Source of the DNA: Atribacterota bacterium
GTDB taxonomy: Bacteria > Atribacterota > Phoenicimicrobiia > Phoenicimicrobiales > Phoenicimicrobiaceae
Reading direction: 5' to 3'
Assembly: GCA_030668465.1 (NCBI GenBank)
Contig: DAOUTX010000077.1
Coordinates: 1-5,829, forward strand
Length of the DNA: 5,829 nucleotides
The notes under the pieces are model-generated. The model did not search any database. It had not been told where the DNA came from and worked only from the letters and a program-made list of their open reading frames with translations. The translations under genes were made by a program, and so were the position numbers. Below, one piece after another: positions 1-5,547 of this stretch (position 1 is its first letter; each line of letters starts with the position of its first letter).

Positions 1-803
1 ACTTCTTTAGGCGTATCTACTTCTTTTATTCCAATCCTCTCTACACTTTTATCTCCCACTTTCTTTTTGGAGAAATCTTTATAAAAAATAGTTAAATCCA
101 AAATACTTCCTGTTACTTGATTAAACATAGGAACCAATAGCACCTTAGGATCTTTATAATCTTTAGTGGAATCATGACTCTTTATCCCCAGTTTCGCTTC
201 TATCATCTTCATGTCTTCACAAGCAGCAACTGTAGTAATAAATATGTCTATTCCAAATTCAGCGGGGAAAAGAGGGTGAACTAACGCTTTTTTCACCATT
301 TTAGCAGATAGGCCATATTCTCCCCCAATGGGTTGTCTGATAGAAATCCCATAAAGTGCTCGAGTTAGAGGATAAGCCAGATGATTAGTAATTACTCCAT
401 CATATTTATGTCTTGCATAAAAGGGAGCAACCAGATCATGCCCGGTTAATATAGGCTGAACTAAGTGTTTTAACCATTCCGGGGTTATACTGGTAAGATC
501 GCCATCTACTAAAGCAACTGCCTCTGCTCCTACTTCTTCTGCTTCAATAAATATTGTTTTTACTCCATTCCCCTTTCCGATTTTCCCAACTTGATCCAGT
601 ACCATCTTCTCTGTTCTGGTTACAGTTTTATTGGCTCTCTCTTTGGTATGGTCTTTAGAAAAACCATCTGAGACTATAATTAAACTTTTCTTCTCCGGGA
701 AATAATCATTCAGACCCTGGTCAACTACTTTAACTACTCCCTCAATGGTATCTTCAACATTTTTTGTGCAAATACCTACTACAATATTTATTTTATCTTT
801 CAT
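1..803 (-). CDS. GT81/GT2-like glycosyltransferase, probable glycosyl-(phospho)glycerate synthase type, C-terminus beyond window
   Basis: The reading frame opens at ATG 803 and stays open for 267 codons to the left edge, so the C-terminus is missing. Visible motifs: an N-terminal beta strand INIVVGICTKN (5-15), as in GT-A fold enzymes; VSDGFSKD (44-51); GKIGKGNGVK (73-82), similar to the GKGEA-type loop of glucosyl-3-phosphoglycerate synthases; VDGD (99-102), the DxD metal and nucleotide-sugar motif; RQPIGGEYGLS (156-166), similar to the QPLxGEY segment of GT81; and SHDSTKD (209-215), where His210 could be the late metal ligand. By family knowledge such enzymes move glucose or mannose from an NDP-sugar to 3-phosphoglycerate or glycerate in the cytoplasm. 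No membrane segment is seen in the visible part. An AGGGGAAG ribosome site (811-818) lies inside the upstream gene, and the two genes overlap by 11 bases, suggesting translational coupling. The family class is fairly secure; the acceptor is inferred from motifs and neighbours. It could instead be a GT2 enzyme with another acceptor. Confidence 0.8.
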   Translation of the reverse strand, partial: MKDKINIVVGICTKNVEDTIEGVVKVVDQGLNDYFPEKKSLIIVSDGFSKDHTKERANKTVTRTEKMVLDQVGKIGKGNGVKTIFIEAEEVGAEAVALVDGDLTSITPEWLKHLVQPILTGHDLVAPFYARHKYDGVITNHLAYPLTRALYGISIRQPIGGEYGLSAKMVKKALVHPLFPAEFGIDIFITTVAACEDMKMIEAKLGIKSHDSTKDYKDPKVLLVPMFNQVTGSILDLTIFYKDFSKKKVGDKSVERIGIKEVDTPKE

Positions 804-1557
804 TGCAAATCTTCCCCTTTTTATTTTTAGTATATATTAAATCTGCTTCTTTTAGTGATTCTAAAGAGCCTATATCGAACCATCTACCTGAAAAAACAAA
901 TCCAAAAACTCTTTCTCTTTTGATTAACCACTTTACAAAAAATCCTATGGCATCAGGGTTTTCTCCCTTATCCAAATAAGTTAAAATACTTTTTACTCCT
1001 TCCGGGGATAACATATAACAAGCGGTAGAAACCAGGGTAGAAGGAGGATTTTCGGGTTTTTCTACAAAGCCTATTATCCTCATTTCCTCATCGACCTTTG
1101 CTACTCCATAGCTTCGGGCTTTCTGAATAGACTTTAGATCATATAAGGCAACTACATTTCCCCGTTTTTCTCTATAATAATTAACCAAGTCTCTTAAATT
1201 AAATTCAAATAAATTATCGCCTCCTATAATCAGTAATTCTTCATCAATATTTTTTTCCTTTATTAGATATCCCAATGCTCCTACCGACCCTAATTTATTT
1301 TCTTCCAATAAAGTTGGTTCAATGACCAGAGAAACATCTTTAGTTGATTTATATTCTAATAGCCACTGCCTAAAATTTTCTTCAAATTTTTCATTGGTAG
1401 ATATTATAATCTTATCTATCCCCTTTTGAGCCTCTAATTTCTCCATAATATATTCAATCATCGGCCTTCCGCCAACTGAAAGTAGCTGCTTAGGTTTATT
1501 TTTAGTTAAAGGCCAGAGTCTCTTAGCATATCCGCCTGCCAAAATTATTGCTTTCAT
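793..1557 (-). CDS. sugar-phosphate nucleotidyltransferase (NDP-sugar pyrophosphorylase)
   Basis: A 254-residue cytoplasmic enzyme expected to join a sugar 1-phosphate to an NTP, giving an NDP-sugar and pyrophosphate. It has the signature loop LAGGYAKRLWPLT with KPK (6-23), which binds the nucleotide triphosphate; LGSVGAL (89-95), the base/ribose loop; GGDN (112-115), the metal-binding aspartate; YGVAKVD (150-156); VEKP (165-168), which contacts the sugar phosphate; and WFDIGSLESLKEA (226-238), the usual closing motif. The length fits the short form without a C-terminal beta-helix, as in RmlA-like or short GDP-mannose/glucose enzymes; base and sugar specificity cannot be read from this. The frame is open upstream to an ATG at 1593, but AAGGAG (1566-1571) sits 8 nt before ATG 1557 and the family motif begins right there, so 1557 is chosen. 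It starts 45 bases after the glycerate kinase stop and overlaps the glycosyltransferase by 11 bases, making it the likely donor supplier for that enzyme. Confidence 0.9.
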   Translation of the reverse strand: MKAIILAGGYAKRLWPLTKNKPKQLLSVGGRPMIEYIMEKLEAQKGIDKIIISTNEKFEENFRQWLLEYKSTKDVSLVIEPTLLEENKLGSVGALGYLIKEKNIDEELLIIGGDNLFEFNLRDLVNYYREKRGNVVALYDLKSIQKARSYGVAKVDEEMRIIGFVEKPENPPSTLVSTACYMLSPEGVKSILTYLDKGENPDAIGFFVKWLIKRERVFGFVFSGRWFDIGSLESLKEADLIYTKNKKGKICNER

Positions 1558-1565
1558 ACTTAATG

Positions 1566-1571
1566 CTCCTT
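1566..1571 (-). promoter_or_regulatory. ribosome binding site deciding the nucleotidyltransferase start
   Basis: AAGGAG on the minus strand, 8 nt before ATG 1557. The alternative ATG at 1593, 36 bases further upstream, has no comparable site and would add 12 residues ahead of the conserved N-terminal loop. Confidence 0.8.
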
Positions 1572-1602
1572 TTTTATAGTTTTGGTTTTCCATTCTCGGT
1601 TC

Positions 1603-2742
1603 TCAGTGTGCAAAAGCTTCTTTATTTCTCTCTAAAAATTGTTTTATACACCTTTTAATCAGCTGAACTTTCTTAGGTTTGGGTTCGGCTAAGCTTATTG
1701 GTGGTTCACTAATTTTAATCAAAGTATTAATTCCATATTGATGTACAATATCTGCATCTTCACTAATAATCGCAGCTACAGCTATTACCGGAATACTATA
1801 CTTTTTAGCAATTTTAGCTACTCCAATAGGGGCTTTTCCGTAGATAGTCTGACTATCAATCTTTCCTTCACCGGTAATTACCAAATTAGCATCTTTGATA
1901 GCTTGTTCGAGTTTAACTATCTCAATTATGATCTCAATACCAGGTTTAAGTTCTGCATTTAGGAAAGCTATTAAACCTGCTCCCAAACCCCCGGCTGCTC
2001 CTGCACCCGGTATATCCTTTATATCTTTACTTAAATCCCTTTTTATTATTTCAGCAAAATACGCCAAAGATTCATCTAATTTCTTTATCATTTCCGGGGT
2101 AGCCCCTTTTTGCGGTCCATACACTCTGGTAGCTCCTTTTGGTCCGCAAAGTGGATTACTTACATCAGAAGCTATTAATACTTCAGTCTCGGATAAGCGG
2201 TTATCCAAGTATTTTGTGTCAATTCGAAAAACTTTTTTTAGTTCTCCTCCTCCAAAACCTATTTCCTCTCCGTCTTTATCTAATAATTTTGCTCCTAAGG
2301 CCTGAGCCATCCCTGCCCCTCCATCATTGGTAGCGCTTCCACCAATCCCGATAATCATCTTTCTACATCCCTGGTCTAAAGCTGCTTTAATTAACTGACC
2401 GGTCCCGTAGGTAGTAGTTATCAATGGATTCCTTTTATTCTCTGGAACTAAAGTCAATCCTGACGCTTCTGCCATCTCAATAACTGCCGTCTTCTTATCT
2501 CCTAAAATTCCGTAAGAAGCCAAAACTTCATCTCCCAAGGGATCTGTAACTTTCTTTCTTAAAATTTCTCCTCCGGTGGCATTAACCAGGCACTGAACTG
2601 TACCGTCTCCACCATCAGCCATAGGGATTTTTACAATTTCAGCTTCCGGAAAGATCTCTCTTATTCCTTGCTCTATTGCATCTGATACTTCTACAGCAGT
2701 TAAACTGCCTTTAAATGAATCTGGGGCTACAACTATTTTCAT
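1603..2742 (-). CDS. glxK: glycerate kinase, GlxK/GarK type
   Basis: A 379-residue cytoplasmic kinase that phosphorylates D-glycerate with ATP. The length equals that of the GlxK/GarK family (about 380). Motifs in order: APDSFKGSLTA (6-16) at the N-terminus, MADGGDGT (41-48), TYGTGQLI (111-118), GIGGSATNDGG (132-142), SDVSNPLCGP (192-201), GAGAAGGLGAG (246-256) and TGEGKIDSQT (290-299); all are family hallmarks. GAGGT (2752-2756) lies 9 nt before ATG 2742. Characterised members mostly give 2-phosphoglycerate, feeding glycolysis in glycerate, glyoxylate or serine breakdown. Here it sits just upstream of a nucleotidyltransferase and a GT81-like transferase, so it could either feed phosphoglycerate to glycosylglycerate synthesis or recover glycerate released from that solute. 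The choice is inference. A candidate promoter lies in the 97-base gap upstream. The enzyme family is confident; the gene symbol is by family resemblance only. Confidence 0.93.
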   Translation of the reverse strand: MKIVVAPDSFKGSLTAVEVSDAIEQGIREIFPEAEIVKIPMADGGDGTVQCLVNATGGEILRKKVTDPLGDEVLASYGILGDKKTAVIEMAEASGLTLVPENKRNPLITTTYGTGQLIKAALDQGCRKMIIGIGGSATNDGGAGMAQALGAKLLDKDGEEIGFGGGELKKVFRIDTKYLDNRLSETEVLIASDVSNPLCGPKGATRVYGPQKGATPEMIKKLDESLAYFAEIIKRDLSKDIKDIPGAGAAGGLGAGLIAFLNAELKPGIEIIIEIVKLEQAIKDANLVITGEGKIDSQTIYGKAPIGVAKIAKKYSIPVIAVAAIISEDADIVHQYGINTLIKISEPPISLAEPKPKKVQLIKRCIKQFLERNKEAFAH

Positions 2743-2768
2743 CGTTTTTTTACCTCGATTTAGGAACT

Positions 2769-2807
2769 GTATATCTATTTAACTTTCTTATTATATATAA
2801 GATATAC
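2769..2807. repeat. 8-bp inverted repeat in the leader of the glycerate kinase gene
   Basis: GTATATCT (2769-2776) and AGATATAC (2800-2807) are perfect reverse complements separated by 23 bases that include an AT-only palindrome, TTATATATAA (2791-2800). It falls between the candidate promoter and the glycerate kinase start, where an operator or a 5' leader hairpin would lie. In such AT-rich DNA chance pairing is quite possible. Confidence 0.35.
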
Positions 2808-2814
2808 GCCATTA

Positions 2815-2843
2815 TATATAGTATTTCCTTTTATTTTTTTCAA
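2815..2843 (-). promoter_or_regulatory. candidate sigma-70 type promoter for the glycerate kinase block
   Basis: On the minus strand TTGAAA (2843-2838) and TATATA (2820-2815) are separated by 17 bases, the optimal spacing. The first element overlaps the stop codon of the amidohydrolase. Initiation near 2808 would give a leader of about 65 bases before ATG 2742. Other TATAAT-like hexamers occur in the same AT-rich gap, so the exact position is uncertain. Confidence 0.4.
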
Positions 2844-4006
2844 TCACTATCTAAGAAATCCAGAGCAAATTGGCTATAGAGAGTTGTCCCGATAGTCAGA
2901 GCATCTTCGTCTATATTGAATTTTTTATGATGATGAGGGTACATTGCCCCTTTACTTTCGTTTCGAACTCCTACTAAAGCAATTACTCCCGGGGCTTCCT
3001 GTGTATAGAAAGAAAAATCTTCTCCGCCCATTACTTTCTCTAATTTTATTACACTTTCTTCTCTAAAATTATTTATTACTGCCCGGGAAGCAATTTGTGA
3101 TATTTGAGGATCGTTAATAACTGAAGGACAACCCAAAATATATTCTAATTCTCCTTCTGCCCGATATGCCCTTGCAGTTTCCTTAATGACCCTTTCCATT
3201 ATAACTGGAAATTTATCTCTTACTTGAGGATTAAAACCACGGGTAGTACCTTCCATTAATACTTCATCACATAGTACATTAAACCTTTCCCCACCGTGAA
3301 ATTTCCCTATCGTTACTACCGCCGGCTCCAGAGGACCAATTTCCCTGCTAACAATAGACTGAAGGTTCATCACAACTGCGGATGCCGCAACAATAGCATC
3401 TACTCCTTGATGAGGCATTGAACCATGTCCTCCCTTACCTCTAATGGTGATCTTAAACATATCTGTAAAAGCTAAACGGGTACCGGATTCTAGCGATACC
3501 TTTCCTGATGCTAAATCTGACCAGAGATGGATTCCAAGTATAGCATCTACCCCTTTCATCGCCCCTGCTTCAATCATTTTTAGGGCACCTTGAATCTTTT
3601 CCTCTGCCGGCTGGAAAATAAATATTACCGTTCCTTCTACTTTATTTTTCATCAGACTCAATATTTTGGCTGCTCCTAAAAGCATAGCAATATGGCCATC
3701 ATGTCCACAGGCATGCATAATTCCCTCATTTTTCGATTTATAAGAAACATTATTCGCTTCTTTAACTGGCAGGGCATCCATATCTGCTCTAAGTGCAACC
3801 GTTTTACCCGATTTATCACCTTTTAGGACTCCTAAAACTCCTGTTTTTGCAATTCTTTTTACCTTAATATTCATTCTTTTTAATTCTTCACAAATTCTAT
3901 TCCCGGTCCTTACTTCTTCCCAGGAGAGTTCCGGATTTTCATGAAATTCCCTTCTCCAGGCAATCACTTGACCTTCATATTTTTTTGCTAATTCTCCAAC
4001 TTTCAT
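2840..4006 (-). CDS. M20D family amidohydrolase (N-acyl amino acid / hippurate hydrolase type)
   Basis: A 388-residue metallopeptidase-like amidohydrolase expected to remove acyl groups from N-acyl amino acids or related amides in the cytoplasm; the length is typical. No signal peptide is seen. Visible motifs: FHENPELSWEE (21-31) at the N-terminus; LRADMDALPV (72-81); MHACGHDGH (97-105), giving ligands Cys100 and His102; FQPAEE (131-136), giving the catalytic and metal-bridging glutamates; GIHLW (158-162) with ligand His160; a central dimerisation (lid) domain with GKGGHGSMPH (190-199); MGGEDFSFY (326-334); and PHHHKKFNIDEDAL (357-370) with the late histidine ligand. The Cys-His-Glu-His pattern is that of subfamily M20D (HipO, AmaA, YxeP, ILR1-like). 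AAGGAG (4012-4017) lies 5 nt before ATG 4006. It starts 39 bases after the PAS gene, so the two may be cotranscribed. The family is confident; the substrate cannot be named from sequence. Confidence 0.93.
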   Translation of the reverse strand: MKVGELAKKYEGQVIAWRREFHENPELSWEEVRTGNRICEELKRMNIKVKRIAKTGVLGVLKGDKSGKTVALRADMDALPVKEANNVSYKSKNEGIMHACGHDGHIAMLLGAAKILSLMKNKVEGTVIFIFQPAEEKIQGALKMIEAGAMKGVDAILGIHLWSDLASGKVSLESGTRLAFTDMFKITIRGKGGHGSMPHQGVDAIVAASAVVMNLQSIVSREIGPLEPAVVTIGKFHGGERFNVLCDEVLMEGTTRGFNPQVRDKFPVIMERVIKETARAYRAEGELEYILGCPSVINDPQISQIASRAVINNFREESVIKLEKVMGGEDFSFYTQEAPGVIALVGVRNESKGAMYPHHHKKFNIDEDALTIGTTLYSQFALDFLDSD

Positions 4007-4045
4007 CTTTTCTCCTTTTTAGGATTTCTAAAATTTCTTTTTAAA

Positions 4046-4513
4046 TTAATTTAATTCCTTTTCAGAGATAATTCCCATTTCCTTAACATATTCACTGTTT
4101 CTTTTTTCTGTTTTCTTATAATCGGTAATATCAATATATTGCTCTATTCTACCACCGGTATAACGACCTGATTTTATGGGCTGGCTACAGTATTCCAACC
4201 AGCACTCTTTGCGTTTATCAGATGGGAGAATATGACATATAATGTCTTCGGTGGAAAAATCATTTATGCCTGGAATTTTCATTTTCTGGTTATGATTTTC
4301 CGAATTGGGAGAGATATATTGAATATGCTTTTTCATTATCCTTCTTTTGTCTTTTCCCACAATTTCTTCTCTTTTTATAGCAAAAAAGTTTTCTATCGCC
4401 CGATTTATCCAAATCACCTTAAATTGTGGATCCAGAACAAAAATTCCTATTTTAGAATTCTCATATATATTTTTTATAAAATCTATATATTTTGCATCTT
4501 CATCAATAGTCAT
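4046..4513 (-). CDS. stand-alone PAS domain protein
   Basis: A 155-residue soluble protein made almost only of one PAS fold. The PAS core begins around residue 16 (IYENSKIGIFVLDPQFKVIW, 16-35), followed by INRAIENFF and IVGKDKR (51-57), and ends with the PAC-like strands WLEYCSQPIKSG (105-116) and GGRIEQYIDITDYKKTEKR (120-138), where a signalling helix would normally lead to a kinase, GGDEF or regulator output. Here only 17 residues follow before TAA, and the sequence beyond the stop shows no output domain. It may be a sensor acting through partners or the N-terminal remains of a larger sensor. Ligand and partners are unknown. ATG 4513 is the first start in the frame, since a TGA lies a few codons upstream; the AAAGGTGA site is about 13 nt away, so translation may be weak. 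The amidohydrolase follows 39 bases downstream. Confidence 0.8.
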   Translation of the reverse strand: MTIDEDAKYIDFIKNIYENSKIGIFVLDPQFKVIWINRAIENFFAIKREEIVGKDKRRIMKKHIQYISPNSENHNQKMKIPGINDFSTEDIICHILPSDKRKECWLEYCSQPIKSGRYTGGRIEQYIDITDYKKTEKRNSEYVKEMGIISEKELN

Positions 4514-4569
4514 TGCCCTATTTATTCACCTTTTCTAAATACATGAACTTTAATCAACAGCAATAATAA

Positions 4570-4588
4570 CAATACGACATTCGTATTG
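4570..4588. repeat. perfect 8-bp palindrome with 3-base centre upstream of the PAS gene
   Basis: CAATACGA and TCGTATTG flank the centre CAT, 56 bases before the PAS start codon. It is more GC-containing than its surroundings and looks like a two-fold operator for a dimeric regulator. Alternatively, on the minus strand the hairpin is followed by TTATTATT, which could be a weak terminator for the relic gene upstream. The sequence does not decide between these. Confidence 0.45.
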
Positions 4589-4637
4589 GGAAATCCTGCT
4601 TTTTTGAGAAAATAATTTTCGGTTTAAGTGTCTGTCC

Positions 4638-4784
4638 TTATTGTTGTTCTTCCTCATTTAATTCATCTTGGGCGTCAAAAGGATAACCTTTCCAGCTCCT
4701 TTGAACTTTTGTAAGACCGCCATCTTCTTACCATGATGTGAGTTATATCAGCAATAGAGTCAATTCTTTTATTGTTTCATCCAT
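4638..4784 (-). pseudogene. decayed DUF6429-like small gene with internal stop codons
   Basis: From ATG 4784, preceded by an AAAAGGTGG ribosome site, one frame reads MDETIKELTLLLI, stop, LTSW, stop, EDGGLTKVQRSWKGYPFD and then AQDELNEEEQQ before a third stop. The stops are TAA at 4743-4745, 4728-4730 and 4638-4640. Without the two internal stops the frame resembles the N-terminal half of DUF6429 proteins, recalled as having an LxLLxLTSW segment followed by RxWKGYxFDxLxxL. The family's C-terminal part (a segment ending in a SVxLTEEG-like strand) is not recognisable afterwards. Neighbouring genes end in the same TAA codon, so recoding is unlikely and inactivation by point mutation fits better. 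No function is known for the family that I can state. The match is from memory of the family pattern, not a search. Confidence 0.5.
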
Positions 4785-4799
4785 TATGTTTTCCACCTT

Positions 4800-4904
4800 T
4801 TAATTACTATTTTTAATATATTTCATAATCACCAGAATCATCGCTTCACCGATAATGCAGGTAAAACATTCATCGAAACCACCAATTACACTTCCGATTG
4901 ACCC
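4800..4904 (-). pseudogene. short relic frame, unrecognised
   Basis: A 34-codon open frame bounded upstream by TAG (4905-4907) and ending in TAA at 4800, 15 bases before the start of the DUF6429-like relic. It reads GSIGSVIGGFDECFTCIIGE followed by AMILVIMKYIKNSN (first codon counted at 4904), which has a protein-like, partly hydrophobic character. There is no good start codon near its beginning. It may be the tail of a gene that once preceded the relic downstream, or chance. I do not recognise a family. Confidence 0.25.
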
Positions 4905-4924
4905 CTATATTTCTCTATATTTTT

Positions 4925-4963
4925 TCCAAAAATAAAACCCTTTGGCTTTAGTAGTCAAAGGGT
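4925..4963 (-). terminator. intrinsic terminator of the 113-residue protein gene
   Basis: Arms ACCCTTTG (4937-4944) and CAAAGGGT (4956-4963) pair perfectly over 8 bp with an 11-base loop. On the minus strand the stem is followed directly by TTTTATTTTT, a typical release tract. The plus-strand side has no T-run, so it serves leftward transcription from the 5032-5373 gene, about 70 bases beyond that stop. It separates that gene from the PAS and amidohydrolase genes further left. Confidence 0.85.
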
Positions 4964-5031
4964 CTAAAAACAAAAACAGCTTAATATTACTGTATTTTCA
5001 AGAGAATAAGAAGTGATATTGGTATTTTTCT

Positions 5032-5373
5032 TTACTCGGGTATAAACATAGATTCTGGCCAATCACCCATTATCCGGGTAGGACCAAAATCAAAAAGCTC
5101 TGGAATCTCTTTAAATGCACTATACTTCTGAGGATTCTGGATATAATCCTTATCCGCTAGATCAAAAGAAGCATAGTTTTCCATCTCAGCCCAGATTTCA
5201 ATAGTGTATTCTCCTCCTAAACCAAATTGTACTGCATAGCTTCTTACCGATTTTGTGGCTGGAGTTATTTCAAATAGGGCTTTGCCTTTTTCTTTCCACC
5301 ACTTTACCGCTTCTTTCGTCTTTCCCGATTTAATCTTGGCTGTGGAAACAACAAAAATCCGATATTCTTTCAT
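5032..5373 (-). CDS. small conserved-looking protein, possible dimeric alpha/beta-barrel fold
   Basis: A 113-residue soluble protein with no signal peptide or membrane segment. The order is an N-terminal strand YRIFVVSTAKIK (3-14), a helix KTKEAVKWWKEKGKALFEI (18-36), a strand RSYAVQFGLGGEYTIEIWAE (44-63), a helix around 66-88 and a C-terminal PTRIMGDWPESMF tail. This beta-alpha-beta-beta-alpha layout of about 100 residues with paired tryptophans in the first helix is that of small dimeric ferredoxin-like barrels (ABM/NIPSNAP-like), which is my tentative reading; no catalytic residue is evident. A GTG at 5382 in the same frame is part of the Shine-Dalgarno sequence AAGGAGG (5382-5388), so ATG 5373, 8 nt after it, is the start. 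It is probably monocistronic: a 165-base gap lies upstream and a strong terminator (4925-4963) downstream. Function unknown. Confidence 0.75.
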   Translation of the reverse strand: MKEYRIFVVSTAKIKSGKTKEAVKWWKEKGKALFEITPATKSVRSYAVQFGLGGEYTIEIWAEMENYASFDLADKDYIQNPQKYSAFKEIPELFDFGPTRIMGDWPESMFIPE

Positions 5374-5381
5374 TCTGTTCA

Positions 5382-5388
5382 CCTCCTT
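5382..5388 (-). promoter_or_regulatory. strong ribosome binding site deciding the start at 5373
   Basis: AAGGAGG, a near-perfect match to the anti-Shine-Dalgarno sequence, lies 8 nt before ATG 5373. The in-frame GTG at 5380-5382 overlaps this site by one base and so cannot be the initiator served by it. Confidence 0.85.
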
Positions 5389-5547
5389 TTTTATCTATTT
5401 CTTTTTGCAATCTTGTATCTCAAAGACAGTTCTTTCCGAACCTTATATGAGGTCTTCAGAGTCGACCATCCGGTTAAAAAACTCCTCAGACCCCATAGGT
5501 TTTTCACTAAAAGTTACCGAATTATTGACTTGGCCCACCTTCCCTGT

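Larger units (their letters stand above)
4514..5031. other. 518-base stretch without an intact gene
   Basis: No complete gene is seen on either strand. Listed separately are a palindrome (4570-4588), a decayed DUF6429-like gene (4638-4784), a short open relic frame (4800-4904) and a terminator (4925-4963). The open frames on the plus strand around 4232-4546 are shadows of the PAS gene. Bases 4964-5031, between the terminator and the end of the next gene, show nothing recognisable. Confidence 0.6.

Noticed and set aside
764..979. Plus-strand 71-codon open frame near the glycosyltransferase start
   Set aside because: It is antisense to the overlap of two genes with clear motifs and has no support of its own.
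1738..2333. Open frames on the plus strand, up to 136 codons, opposite the glycerate kinase
   Set aside because: They are antisense shadows of a gene with complete family motifs, have low-complexity composition and no ribosome sites.
4041..4054. 14-base palindrome TTAAATTAATTTAA at the end of the PAS gene
   Set aside because: It consists only of A and T in an AT-rich gap and overlaps the stop codon; chance is the simpler explanation, and the lack of a GC stem argues against a terminator.
4232..4546. Plus-strand open frames opposite the PAS gene
   Set aside because: Their Phe/Ile/Tyr-rich translations are what the antisense of an AT-rich gene gives; the PAS frame on the other strand has recognisable domain motifs.
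4638..4784. Stop codon recoding (TAA read as an amino acid) to explain the interrupted frame
   Set aside because: Six features in this window rely on TAA or TGA as normal stops, including genes with TAA ends at 793, 4046, 5032 and 5548, so an altered code is not supported.
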